A stretch of DNA of 49,935 nucleotides from JAPLDP01 sp964628285 (GTDB taxonomy: Bacteria > Bacteroidota > Bacteroidia > Bacteroidales > JAGONC01), in NCBI GenBank assembly GCA_964628285.1, contig CAZVNP010000021.1, positions 1-49,935 on the forward strand, written 5' to 3'. Of the stretch, positions 1 to 8,695 are shown in pieces (within the stretch, counting starts at the first letter, position 1; every line of letters begins with the position of its first letter). The position numbers were made by a program, and so were the translations under genes. The notes beneath the pieces were generated by a model, which was given only the letters and a program-made list of their open reading frames with translations, was not told the DNA's origin and made no database searches.

Positions 1-2137
1 CAAATCGGAAGTCCCATGGATTTTGTTGCGTTTCATACTGAAGGGCTTTACGGCAAATACTTTCAGCAACTATTTCAGCCAACATTATCCGGAAATGTGG
101 TTCATTTTGTCCTTTGAAATCAGGTCCCAAATAACGTTTTATCGATTCATGCTGTGCAGATATCTCAAGTAAATTAGGCTGTCCATCTTGGTCTGCCCAA
201 ACGGCCCTGAAATTTCCAAGATCCTTCTCAACAAGTTTGAAATCAAAATCTACTTTTTGCTCTTCTTGTGAGGTAATTTTAACTTTACATTTTGCTTCAT
301 GACTATTCAAAGTGGCAGTAATTGTTACGGCTCTACTTTTTACCCTTCGACCGTGGACGGTCACATCACCAATTGCGAAATTTGATCCTAGTACCGGACT
401 TAAAAAACATCTTCCTTTCACTGCTAAGCTCTCTGAATCAGACGAAAAAACCGAAATTAGTGTTTCCTCTGTCAAAACTTCAGGATATTTTGCATAGATT
501 TTTAGTGTGCGTTTTCTTCCCTCCTTAACCGTATATTTCTTACTTCCAAATTCCAAGTCATACTGAAATTCATGCTCATCACCTCTCTTTTCAACTACTT
601 TGCCATAGGCTTCAATCGCAGACAAATGCCCACATTTAGCAATTAGTGTAATATATTGGTTTGTTAGCCTTCCCCCCTTCACACGAAATGTAGCAATCAT
701 CCTATCTGATCTTTTAGAATGAGGCCTTAGTTCAGGATGCATATCGAGCACATTTAAAGCATTCTTGTCTTTACTCCAAACATTAATTTCTTCTGTGCCA
801 TTTAACATTTTTGGATTCACATATAATGTAATCAACCGTTCCTCTCCCAAAGCAACATTGAAGTATTTTGGGAAAAGCAGAATTCCATTGCGAGCAAATG
901 CTTCCTCATCCAAATGATCGCCTTTCGTCAATTCCTCGATTTCATCAACTTGCTGAGAGAGGAATTTACTTGCTGCCTTTGCAAGTTCTCCCAAGCGTTT
1001 ACGAGTTGCCTCATTTCCAACCTCCTCCTTCTTCTTTGATACCTTTTGCTTTTCTTCCTCTATAAGCTTTCTCAAGACATCAGTCGGATGCCTAAATAAC
1101 GCTTGCGTAAAAGGGTGTTCTCTTATTAATCCCTGTAGCCGGTTAGGATCAATTAGAAATTTGGGATTGTTATCAGGGTGCCGCTCCCCTTTCTTTTCTC
1201 TTTCATCATATTCATCAATAAGATTATCAATGTACTCGCATTCTAAACGTCCAAAAAACTTCCCGGCTACATTGTCCTTTTCAATACCGTCATGCAACAG
1301 ACTACATTCATGAATTGCTCTCTTTCCTTTTATCAATAGTCCTGATTTTCGATACTTGTCATAGCTAATGTCATCTAAATCCGTTTCAGCTCTCCATATT
1401 TGTAAGGAACATTTTGCTTCAGGATATTCCGGCAATTCAAATCGTTCGTTCACAACAATCTCACCCTCTGGTTCCAGGTATATTATTTTTTCTGGCTTTG
1501 TTTCCTGTTTTCTAATGGACACCTTGGTAGCACTCTTTTTAGAAAGAATATCTCTCAATGAAAAGCGATAAGGCAATTGTTCCTGTATTGTCTCTATCCT
1601 TGGAACTCTCTTATCTGGTGCTACATATATAGTGACGGATGTACCGTTTTTATCGACTCCCAATTCCTTTCTTTGTTTAGGTGATACCTTTTTTCCATCT
1701 ACTTCAGGAACAAATTGAGCTGGTCGAGAGTTTATGCGACATTTGTAATACCTCTTATCGACGATTGATTCTACTACAATATCACCTAATTCTGTGCAAT
1801 CTTTCAATCCTCTTGACATCAAGCCCCTATCACCTTCTTCACTGGTTCTGTCTCCCACAACCGCCAACTTCTTTTTCATTTCCTGAAGTGTCATTCCTTC
1901 AGCTTTATCTCGTACAATGATTAATGAAGATTGACCTTTACGCTGCTCTTTAACCTCTATCAAAATAGGACCACCATCCTCGTTTCTTTTTTGTTTTTTG
2001 TACAATCTGTGATAGCTATCATCAGAATTAGTTATCAACTCAACTAGAGCATCAAAAACATCACGTATTGCGAAACCTCTGTTTTGCTGGAAGTACCTGC
2101 TGGTTAGCTTAAGGTCTATTGGTTTGTTAAGTTCCAT
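1..2137 (-). CDS. GHKL-type ATPase, C-terminus beyond the window edge
   Basis: The frame stays open from the ATG at 2137 to the window edge, giving 712 codons without a stop, so the C-terminus is missing. The N-terminus has the hallmarks of a GHKL (gyrase/Hsp90/histidine kinase/MutL) ATP-binding fold: an N-box-like ELITNSDDS around residue 35, a G1-like DKAEGM around residue 75, and a glycine-rich GDRGLMSRGLKD lid around residue 105. The rest is long and charged, with beta-rich stretches and a lysine/glutamate-rich segment near residue 390; I recognise no nuclease or kinase part. It is the last visible gene of a leftward operon, 10 nt after the gene ending at 2148. Base composition is AT-rich, like the AbiE pair beside it. 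A defence role is inferred from the neighbourhood only; a MORC- or Hsp90-like remodelling ATPase is equally possible. Confidence 0.75.
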   Translation of the reverse strand, partial: MELNKPIDLKLTSRYFQQNRGFAIRDVFDALVELITNSDDSYHRLYKKQKRNEDGGPILIEVKEQRKGQSSLIIVRDKAEGMTLQEMKKKLAVVGDRTSEEGDRGLMSRGLKDCTELGDIVVESIVDKRYYKCRINSRPAQFVPEVDGKKVSPKQRKELGVDKNGTSVTIYVAPDKRVPRIETIQEQLPYRFSLRDILSKKSATKVSIRKQETKPEKIIYLEPEGEIVVNERFELPEYPEAKCSLQIWRAETDLDDISYDKYRKSGLLIKGKRAIHECSLLHDGIEKDNVAGKFFGRLECEYIDNLIDEYDEREKKGERHPDNNPKFLIDPNRLQGLIREHPFTQALFRHPTDVLRKLIEEEKQKVSKKKEEVGNEATRKRLGELAKAASKFLSQQVDEIEELTKGDHLDEEAFARNGILLFPKYFNVALGEERLITLYVNPKMLNGTEEINVWSKDKNALNVLDMHPELRPHSKRSDRMIATFRVKGGRLTNQYITLIAKCGHLSAIEAYGKVVEKRGDEHEFQYDLEFGSKKYTVKEGRKRTLKIYAKYPEVLTEETLISVFSSDSESLAVKGRCFLSPVLGSNFAIGDVTVHGRRVKSRAVTITATLNSHEAKCKVKITSQEEQKVDFDFKLVEKDLGNFRAVWADQDGQPNLLEISAQHESIKRYLGPDFKGQNEPHFRIMLAEIVAESICRKALQYETQQNPWDFRF

Positions 2138-2147
2138 AATTAAAATT

Positions 2148-2771
2148 TTAGGAATTGAGTATATCTCCAAATTTTTTGATGCAAAGTGTTAAGAACTCAT
2201 TCACCTGCTTATCCGATACTAATTCAGCTTGAGTTTTTAATCCTTCAAACTTTTTCCTAATCACTTGAAAAGAAGCATCAGGGGGACAGCCTAATAGGTC
2301 GGACAAATTGTAGCGGGAGACTTTTTCTAGGTTTCCATCATGTAAGAAGTTTGAGAAAGCTTCTTCATTCTTCAGTTTTTTTAAGAAGCGATTCTTATCG
2401 AGCATTTTCATTTGAGGACGCTCTTGCCTTAAGGCCTCAGCAATGCGTTTCTCATTTTCTTTAAGCCACTTAATACCTTCCGTTGTAATTTGCCAACCTT
2501 CTCTGTCACCATATACGTCACGACCGCCTCGACCTTCCACAAGTCGATTGTATTTCTCTTTACGAGCATCTTGTAAAGCATGGTATACGGCAGCTCTATC
2601 TGGGAATTGCTTATACTCCTTTAACTGCCAAGAGAACTTATCTGGGGCAAGCTTGTGGCATTTAACAGCGATATGTTCTGTATGAACCTTCTTTTTAGTT
2701 CCACCCAATTGAAATAATGCAAAAACGACTACCTCAATATTAGATAGTACTTCAGTTTTATTCTTTACCAT
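2148..2771 (-). CDS. Winged-helix-like small protein, GHKL operon partner
   Basis: This 207-residue protein is of unknown family. The N-terminal ~110 residues look like a winged helix-turn-helix: a helical start, a region with AVYHALQDARK, then a wing-like RGGRDVYGDREGWQITTEGIKWL ending. That arrangement is typical of a domain reading DNA or a protein partner. The C-terminal half is helical and lysine-rich with no catalytic motif I can name. It lies 7 nt downstream of the gene at 2779-3828 and 10 nt upstream of the GHKL ATPase, so the three are almost certainly cotranscribed. I infer an adaptor or regulator for the ATPase. The function is not known. Confidence 0.6.
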   Translation of the reverse strand: MVKNKTEVLSNIEVVVFALFQLGGTKKKVHTEHIAVKCHKLAPDKFSWQLKEYKQFPDRAAVYHALQDARKEKYNRLVEGRGGRDVYGDREGWQITTEGIKWLKENEKRIAEALRQERPQMKMLDKNRFLKKLKNEEAFSNFLHDGNLEKVSRYNLSDLLGCPPDASFQVIRKKFEGLKTQAELVSDKQVNEFLTLCIKKFGDILNS

Positions 2772-2778
2772 AATTCGT

Positions 2779-3828
2779 TTAGTTTTTTGCTATAAATGAT
2801 TTTCCAAAATCGCTGTTATGGTAAGTAACATAGATTCCCTTTTTCTCTTTTTCCAATAGCCCCAACTCGAACGTTCGAGACATCAAACCGGCACGTTGTG
2901 TATTGATCACAGCATCAGAAGCACTCCACAACTCGGCAAACTCTTTTTTAAGTTCATTATTCAAAGATTCCCGTTCATTAATGCCCTGTTCAATTTTTGT
3001 TAAGATCCATTTGATGCCGGCAAACTCCCCCTTGACATGATTTTTGACATGTGCCAGGTAAAAATCAATTTCTTCCGGGCTTAACGACTTATCCAAATTG
3101 TCTTCATCTAAAACCGGATTAGAAATTTTGGCGAAATTAATCCCTGCCTGTGTTATACCGACCATGTGCTTTCCACTGTCCGTATCAATACTTGCAAACC
3201 GGAATAAAGCCATAGCTCCATCCAACAATCCATCTTTCCGGCCATACGCCAGAAATTGCGCCCTGTATCTTGTTTGACTTTTTTCGTCACCAACTTTAGG
3301 TAAGCCGGCACTTATTCTTTGGTTACGCAACTTTCTTAATTGATCTTCGTGGGCGCGTAATCGCTCACCAATACGTACTGCTTCTTCAACAGCCACATCT
3401 GTAAAATCATTAAGAGGCATCTTTGCATTACTTCCTAATTCTCTGAATAATGTACGGACACCGATTTTTACAGGGAGAATTTTATTGATCTGTCCCCAAA
3501 GCCAGAATAATTCTTCCTTTCCCTCTTTCTGACCAAGCACCAACTGTATATAGGAGGGTGGAGGGACAACCTGCGGATTAGCATGAAATGCTGTTAATTT
3601 TAGACTCATGCTTGCTTTTTCGCTCTGTTTATTATTACTCTCTTTGACTGGAGGAATGTCAAAGTCTTTCTCATTCACAGTAAACGATGGTAGCCCAGAT
3701 TCCTCCAGATACAATTGGTTCTCGATAGCCACATTAATGAACTGCGCAATACCCTCATAATCCCCTTTCTCTATAAGTTTCTGAATCTTTTGAGTATGTT
3801 TCTGCGAAATGTCTATTAAATATTTCAT
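2779..3828 (-). CDS. Unknown protein, first gene of the GHKL operon
   Basis: The protein has 349 residues with an ATG at 3828. The first ~45 residues (MKYLIDIS..., then FINVAIENQLYLEE) resemble a ribbon-helix-helix or CopG-like DNA-binding start. Residues ~90-350 are mixed alpha/beta with no recognised enzyme motif, and a DAVINTQRAGLMSRTFELGLL stretch near the end could be a second helix-turn-helix. As the promoter-proximal gene it could autoregulate the operon, but that is inference. Upstream is a 252-bp AT-rich divergent region shared with abiEi. I do not recognise the family. Confidence 0.55.
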   Translation of the reverse strand: MKYLIDISQKHTQKIQKLIEKGDYEGIAQFINVAIENQLYLEESGLPSFTVNEKDFDIPPVKESNNKQSEKASMSLKLTAFHANPQVVPPPSYIQLVLGQKEGKEELFWLWGQINKILPVKIGVRTLFRELGSNAKMPLNDFTDVAVEEAVRIGERLRAHEDQLRKLRNQRISAGLPKVGDEKSQTRYRAQFLAYGRKDGLLDGAMALFRFASIDTDSGKHMVGITQAGINFAKISNPVLDEDNLDKSLSPEEIDFYLAHVKNHVKGEFAGIKWILTKIEQGINERESLNNELKKEFAELWSASDAVINTQRAGLMSRTFELGLLEKEKKGIYVTYHNSDFGKSFIAKN

Positions 3829-3936
3829 TTTTGCTTAAATTAATCTTAATCAGAACAAAATAATTTTATTTTATTATATCATCGACAAAATTAATAAATT
3901 TTATTCTTATTTTAAAACATTTTATTACGAGATTTA

Positions 3937-4082
3937 TAATTTTGTTCTTTCGTAGTATAAATGTTACTTTAGAACTCACTTTTAAGATATAAAAAATATT
4001 TCATAGTAGTGTTTCTTCTAAAATTTTGTTTAATTTTGCTTTTATAGTTTAAATGTGAGGTTAAAACTCACAATTTAGATAT
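3937..4082 (+). promoter_or_regulatory. Duplicated AbiE promoter-operator
   Basis: Two copies of one unit lie in tandem. Each has a Bacteroidota -7 box TAATTTTG (3937-3944 and 4031-4038) followed 8 and 6 nt later by a 38-bp imperfect direct repeat (3953-3990 and 4045-4082). The repeats share TAGT.TAAATGT and AACTCAC and end in AGATAT. The second copy contains an inverted repeat, TGTGAG (4054-4059) and CTCACA (4067-4072), and runs into the abiEi start codon. AbiEi-family antitoxins are known to repress their own promoter by binding inverted repeats, so these are likely operators. The repeats are seen directly; operator function is inferred. No clear -33 TTTG was found. Confidence 0.55.
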
Positions 4083-4899
4083 GAACAAGAATATCTCTTA
4101 TCGCTCATCTCAACTTCTGAATGCACTTATTGCACAGAAGAAGGACTTCTTTACGTTAACTGACGCCTTGACTATTCTCGCTGATAAGAACTATTCTACC
4201 ATAAGAAAGTTACTCAGCGACATGACAAAGAGAGGAGTGATCATGCGTATCAAAGAAGGTTTGTATCACCGTATTCCCTACGAGCAACACCCTGATCAAT
4301 ATTTTCCGAACTGGCACTTGACAGCAGAAGCCATGGTACAGCCCCATGAATATTATATCGGATTCTATAGTGCCTTAGATATTCACGGTTTAATCACACA
4401 ACCATCCCTGGTAGAACAATTAGTTACACATGAACAGGTAAAACCCAAAGTTCAAGAAGTTAAGAACGTCCGGTTTGAGTTCATTACCTTGAGTAAAAAA
4501 CGATTCTTTGGTTACAAAAAACATTGGATTGATGATTTCCACAAAGTAAACTGTAGCGATCTCGAAAAGACTTTTATAGACTGCTTATACAAACCAAACT
4601 ATGCCGGTGGCATCACGGAAATAACCAAAGCTCTATATAAAAGCAGAGATAAACTGCAACCATTAAAATTTCAGGAGTACCTTGAAAATTTTAATACACA
4701 AGCAGTATACAAGAGACTTGGTTTCATCATTGACCGACTTGGCCTATTTCCCGAATTACGGAATTTCATAAGGGGAAATATTACTCCATCCTATGCACTC
4801 TTGGATCCTTCAGAAATGAAATATGGATATCATTACTCCCAATGGTGTATTATTGATAATATGAATTTCAAAACTGCACTTAAATCAATAGAAACATGA
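4081..4899 (+). CDS. abiEi: AbiEi-family antitoxin and transcriptional regulator
   Basis: This 272-residue protein matches the type IV toxin-antitoxin regulator AbiEi. An N-terminal winged helix (residues ~1-65) reads SSQLLNALIAQKK, then YSTIRKLLSDMTKRGVI and a MRIKEGLYHRI wing. The C-terminal antitoxin domain includes EYYIGFYSALDIHGL and the DLEKTFIDCLYKPNYAGG motif. In this family the protein represses its own operon and counters the toxin without direct binding. The toxin gene starts 5 nt after its stop. The upstream promoter carries paired repeats that fit autoregulation. AT-rich composition suggests horizontal acquisition. Confidence 0.85.
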   Translation: MNKNISYRSSQLLNALIAQKKDFFTLTDALTILADKNYSTIRKLLSDMTKRGVIMRIKEGLYHRIPYEQHPDQYFPNWHLTAEAMVQPHEYYIGFYSALDIHGLITQPSLVEQLVTHEQVKPKVQEVKNVRFEFITLSKKRFFGYKKHWIDDFHKVNCSDLEKTFIDCLYKPNYAGGITEITKALYKSRDKLQPLKFQEYLENFNTQAVYKRLGFIIDRLGLFPELRNFIRGNITPSYALLDPSEMKYGYHYSQWCIIDNMNFKTALKSIET

Positions 4900-4903
4900 A
4901 CCA

Positions 4904-5719
4904 ATGATACAACCAGGAGAAATACAATCCATAGCCGGAAAAGAAGGTATTCGGGATACTCAAATTGAAAAAGACTATGTCATTTCCTGGATAATCTGTG
5001 GCATTGCAAATAATCCGTTTTTGAAAGAAAGCCTGGTTTTCAAGGGCGGTACAGTACTGAAAAAAATTTATTTCCCGGACTATCGCTTTTCAGAAGACCT
5101 TGATTTTACCTTCAAAGGCAAAGAATTTATTATAGGTGCGATAAAAGCTGCTTTCAATAAATTAATGGAATGGGTGTATGAGGAATCCAGGATTTCTCTT
5201 TCGATTCAAAATGAAACACAGCACGAAACAGGGAATTTCAATTTCTATCTTGCCTATACCGGACCATTGGGCGGTGCCGGAGCCAACAAAGACATTAAGG
5301 TTGACATCAGCCAGGACGAACTAATCTATTATGAACCAGAAGAAAAACAAGTCAATAATCCATATTCCGATATTAATCAGGAATATAGCATCCTCTGTTA
5401 CTCACTTGGAGAAGTGATCGCAGAAAAAATGCGATCCATCATGCAGCGAACTACCCCCAGGGACATTTACGATCTTTGGTATTTGTTTGAAACGGAAGGA
5501 CAAGATATTGAAGATCACATTTTCGCCTTTCAGGTCAAGGCAAAATATAAAGGATATGATGCAAACAAATTAATCAAAGTGATTGAACAAAAAGAAAGAA
5601 CCTTTGCAAAGCATTGGAATGAACACTTAGCAAATCAAATGACAGCAATACCGGACTTTAATGACGTATGGCGTGAATTGGGAAAGCATTGGAGGAAATT
5701 TCAGAAATTCATTAAATAG
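4904..5719 (+). CDS. abiEii: AbiEii-family nucleotidyltransferase toxin
   Basis: The product is a 271-residue AbiEii toxin with the DNA polymerase beta-type nucleotidyltransferase signature. FKGGTVL around residue 47 is followed by SEDLDFTF around residue 63, and KVDIS around residue 128 supplies a further acidic residue. The C-terminal half has EKMRSIMQRTTPRDIYDLWYLF, the conserved lysine-arginine-aspartate region of the family. Members of this family transfer nucleotides to target RNAs and arrest growth during phage infection. Length and motifs look complete, so this copy is probably functional. It pairs with abiEi 4 nt upstream. Confidence 0.87.
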   Translation: MIQPGEIQSIAGKEGIRDTQIEKDYVISWIICGIANNPFLKESLVFKGGTVLKKIYFPDYRFSEDLDFTFKGKEFIIGAIKAAFNKLMEWVYEESRISLSIQNETQHETGNFNFYLAYTGPLGGAGANKDIKVDISQDELIYYEPEEKQVNNPYSDINQEYSILCYSLGEVIAEKMRSIMQRTTPRDIYDLWYLFETEGQDIEDHIFAFQVKAKYKGYDANKLIKVIEQKERTFAKHWNEHLANQMTAIPDFNDVWRELGKHWRKFQKFIK

Positions 5720-5849
5720 AAAGCCAATGCTATTTTACATATTGTCGTGCTTTTCATGTGCACACTAAGAGCAAAACCGCCAACGCACTGACAGAATGAA
5801 GAAAAGAAAACAAAAATCCTCACCCCCTTCCACTTGCAGCTTGACTCTC

Positions 5850-5951
5850 CTACTTCCTTCCCAGCGCCTCCTCAAACCTATTGTTGATAACATCGCAGTC
5901 ATAGTTGAACAGGCGGCGGCGCTTAGCACCACAAGTAAAGATGGACGCCAT
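5850..5951 (-). other. Intergenic region with one short unassigned ORF
   Basis: The 284 bp between abiEii and the nfnB-like gene marks the change from AT-rich island to GC-richer core. The only coding-like piece is a 33-codon leftward ORF starting MASIFTCGAKRRR and ending NRFEEALGRK. It has no recognised relatives. It may be the tail of a lost gene or chance. Confidence 0.15.
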
Positions 5952-6003
5952 GGATGATTCTTTCAGGCACATCCGTTGGACCAGCTAACTATGGCACGGC
6001 GTA

Positions 6004-7815
6004 TCAGCCGGCTTTTTTGTTTTGAGAGATTGTCAGTTTGGATAGCTTTTCATGCATGGCTTTGGCGGCGACGCGGCCGGCGCCCATGGCCAGGATCACG
6101 GTGGCGGCGCCCGTTACAATATCACCACCGGCATAAACGAATTCCTTGGATGTTTCGCCTGTCTCCGGATTGACTTCGATGTATCCCCGTTTGTTCAGTT
6201 TCATGTCGGGTGTCGACTTAAACAGTATCGGATTAGGTCCGTTACCGATGGCGACGATGGCCAGGTCACAATCGATGATATAGTTGGTGCCTTCGATGGG
6301 AATAGGTCTTCTGCGCCCTGAGGAGTCGGGTTCGCCCAGCTGCATTTGTATGCATTCGATGCCTTTGATGACCTTGGTGTCGGTGCCCAGGTAACGCACG
6401 GGGCTGGTGAGCAGCTTGAATTTGACGCCTTCCTCCTCGGCATGATGCACTTCCTCGGCACGGGCGGGGAGCTCATGACGCGAACGCCTGTAAATGATGG
6501 TCACCTCATTGGCGCCGGTGCGCAGGGCTGTGCGTGCACAGTCCATGGCCACGTTACCACCGCCGATCACGGCTACCTTGTTGCCTTTGGGCATGGGGGT
6601 GTCATACTCGGGGAAACGGTACGCTTTCATGAGGTTCATGCGGGTGAGGTACTCGTTGGCGGAAAAAATATTGCCCAGGCTCTCGCCTTCGATGCCCATG
6701 AACCAGGGCAGACCGGCACCTACGCCCACGTAAACGGCATTGAAATGCTCCAGCAACTCATCCACTGTTAGAATATTCCCTATGATATGGTTTAGCTCAA
6801 TCCGCACCCCCATTTTTTTCAGGTAATCGATCTCGCCCTGAACGATCAGTTTGGGGAGGCGGAATTCGGGAATGCCATATGTCAGGACCCCTCCCGGTTC
6901 ATGAAGGGCCTCGAAGATCGTCACCTCATAACCCCGTTGCCTCATGTCGGCAGCCACCGTTAATCCGCCGGGGCCGGAACCGATCACGGCAATTTTTTTC
7001 CCTGTTGAGTGTTTGATTTCAGGGATGGTGATGAGATTCATTTTCCTTTCCCAGTCGGCGGCAAAACGTTCAAGGCGCCCTATGGCTACAGGTTCATCCT
7101 TTTTCCCCAGGATGCATTGTGCTTCGCACTGGCTTTCCTGCGGGCATACACGGCCGCATATTGCAGGTAACACGTTGGTCTCCTTGATCTTCTTGACGGC
7201 CGCATCGAATTTTTCTTCGGTGATCAGCTTGATGAAGCCCGGAATGTCAACGTTCACCGGACAACCTTCGACGCATTTCGGATTTTTGCACTGTAAACAC
7301 CTGCCGGCTTCCACTATGGCCAGCTCAGAAGTATAACCATACGGCACCTCCTGAAAGTTCTCGATACGCAATTTTCTATCCTGTTCCGGCATGGTCTGAC
7401 GCGGTATCTTCAGCTTGATGGATTTTTCATCCTCCTTGGTGATACCATGCCATTCGCAGCCGTGCTTCAGACAGAAATAAAAGGGGATGAGCTTGGCATA
7501 GGCCGAAACAATGGCTTCACCCACCTTGGAACCGCATTTGCCACATTTGACAGTCGGATTGACGAGGCTGTGTTTGCAATGGGGGCATAACAGGTCATCG
7601 AGCACATCGTCTTTATCGATAGGTATGGAAGTTTTAATGTCAAACACGTCAAGAAAGGGGCTGAGCTTGACGACAAGTTCCTGACCTTTATATAAACCAT
7701 TAAATATCAATGATTTTTCATGCTGCCTTTCCACGTTGAAAGTCTTATTGCAATACGGGCAGTAAAAACTGAGGTAGGTCTTGAATTTTAAATATCTTAT
7801 ATCCTGTTCTAACAT
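6004..7815 (-). CDS. NfnB/GltD-like NADPH oxidoreductase with N-terminal zinc-ribbon domain
   Basis: Of the 603 residues, those from ~150 onward form a GltD/NfnB flavoprotein. It has an N-terminal Fe-S domain (CLQCKNPKCVEGCP near 173, CGRVCPQESQCEAQC near 220), an FAD site (IGSGPGGLTVAADM near 277) and an NADPH site (IGGGNVAMDCARTAL near 415). Residues 1-135 are an extra domain of paired cysteines: C19/C22, C77/C80, C91/C94, C115/C120 and H123, ending GCEWHG. The same domain occurs twice in the protein encoded at 8696-9550. With the NfnA-like gene 11 nt upstream, this should be the large subunit of an Nfn-type ferredoxin:NADP oxidoreductase rather than glutamate synthase, because no large GltB subunit is nearby. 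The zinc-ribbon fusion is unusual; Zn or another metal is inferred from the cysteine spacing. Confidence 0.85.
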   Translation of the reverse strand: MLEQDIRYLKFKTYLSFYCPYCNKTFNVERQHEKSLIFNGLYKGQELVVKLSPFLDVFDIKTSIPIDKDDVLDDLLCPHCKHSLVNPTVKCGKCGSKVGEAIVSAYAKLIPFYFCLKHGCEWHGITKEDEKSIKLKIPRQTMPEQDRKLRIENFQEVPYGYTSELAIVEAGRCLQCKNPKCVEGCPVNVDIPGFIKLITEEKFDAAVKKIKETNVLPAICGRVCPQESQCEAQCILGKKDEPVAIGRLERFAADWERKMNLITIPEIKHSTGKKIAVIGSGPGGLTVAADMRQRGYEVTIFEALHEPGGVLTYGIPEFRLPKLIVQGEIDYLKKMGVRIELNHIIGNILTVDELLEHFNAVYVGVGAGLPWFMGIEGESLGNIFSANEYLTRMNLMKAYRFPEYDTPMPKGNKVAVIGGGNVAMDCARTALRTGANEVTIIYRRSRHELPARAEEVHHAEEEGVKFKLLTSPVRYLGTDTKVIKGIECIQMQLGEPDSSGRRRPIPIEGTNYIIDCDLAIVAIGNGPNPILFKSTPDMKLNKRGYIEVNPETGETSKEFVYAGGDIVTGAATVILAMGAGRVAAKAMHEKLSKLTISQNKKAG

Positions 7816-7826
7816 GGTTTTATCTA

Positions 7827-8651
7827 TTATCGGATGGAGAATAAGAGTGATTCTTTCTCATCCTGCAAATACATGTTGTTACGTTTTTCCAGTTCATCAA
7901 AATCCACCTGGTGGCCGTCGAAATCGGGACCGTCGACACAACAGAACCTGATCTCATTGTTCACCTTCACCCTGCAACCTCCGCACATGCCCGTGCCGTC
8001 GATCATGATCGGATTGAGGCTTACCACGGTGGGTATATTGTTTTGTTTGGTCAATTTGCAGACATTTTTCATCATAATGATGGGTCCGATAGCATAAACG
8101 AGTTTAATATCCTGACGTTCGTTAAGATACTTGCCCAGAGGGGTTGTCACAAAACCTCTTTCACCGTAACTGCCGTCATCGGTGGTAATTACCAGCTCGT
8201 CGCAAATGGAGATCATCTCATTCTCCAGTATCAGAAGATCCTTTTCTTTGGCACCAATGATACCGATGACGTAATTGCCGGCTTCCTTAAAGGCTTTTGT
8301 CACATGGTGAAGGATGGCCACCCCTGTGCCGCCGCCCACCATCACCACGGTGCCCAGCTTTTTTATCTCGGCAGGCCTCCCCAAAGGTCCTGCCACATCA
8401 CGGATAATATCCCCTTCCTTTAAAGAACGCATGAGAGCGGTGGTTTTGCCCACGACCTGAAAAATGATCGTGATGATACCGGCAAAATCGTCCTTGTCAG
8501 CAACGGTCAATGGTATTCTTTCACCGGTTTCATTGACACGGATAATGACAAACTGACCCGCTTTTATTTTCCTGGCGATCTTGGGAGCATCAATGTCGAA
8601 ACGAATGATCGTTCCCTTAGCCATCACTTGCTTTCTTTTAATCTGAAACAT
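7827..8651 (-). CDS. NfnA-like FAD/NAD-binding ferredoxin reductase subunit
   Basis: The 274-residue protein belongs to the dihydroorotate dehydrogenase electron-transfer (PyrK)/NfnA family. A flavin-binding beta-barrel occupies the first ~95 residues (RIPLTVAD motif). It is followed by an NAD-binding domain with MVGGGTGVAILHH near residue 104 and a C-terminal [2Fe-2S] site (MCGGCRV near 218, FCCVDGP near 231). In Nfn this subunit takes electrons from NADH and passes them to NfnB. It starts 44 nt after the zinc-ribbon gene and ends 11 nt before the nfnB-like gene, so the three form one leftward operon. A paralogue lies at 14793-15608. Confidence 0.85.
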   Translation of the reverse strand: MFQIKRKQVMAKGTIIRFDIDAPKIARKIKAGQFVIIRVNETGERIPLTVADKDDFAGIITIIFQVVGKTTALMRSLKEGDIIRDVAGPLGRPAEIKKLGTVVMVGGGTGVAILHHVTKAFKEAGNYVIGIIGAKEKDLLILENEMISICDELVITTDDGSYGERGFVTTPLGKYLNERQDIKLVYAIGPIIMMKNVCKLTKQNNIPTVVSLNPIMIDGTGMCGGCRVKVNNEIRFCCVDGPDFDGHQVDFDELEKRNNMYLQDEKESLLFSIR

Positions 8652-8695
8652 ATTCTTCCTAAATTAATCTGACCCCTGATAGTATTCCCTTGACC

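Noticed and set aside
6346..6771. 141-codon ORF antisense to the nfnB-like gene
   Set aside because: Composition follows the codons of the real gene on the other strand; no motif.
6004..7815. Glutamate synthase small subunit (GltD)
   Set aside because: No GltB large subunit is present, and the NfnA-like gene next to it marks an Nfn-type enzyme.
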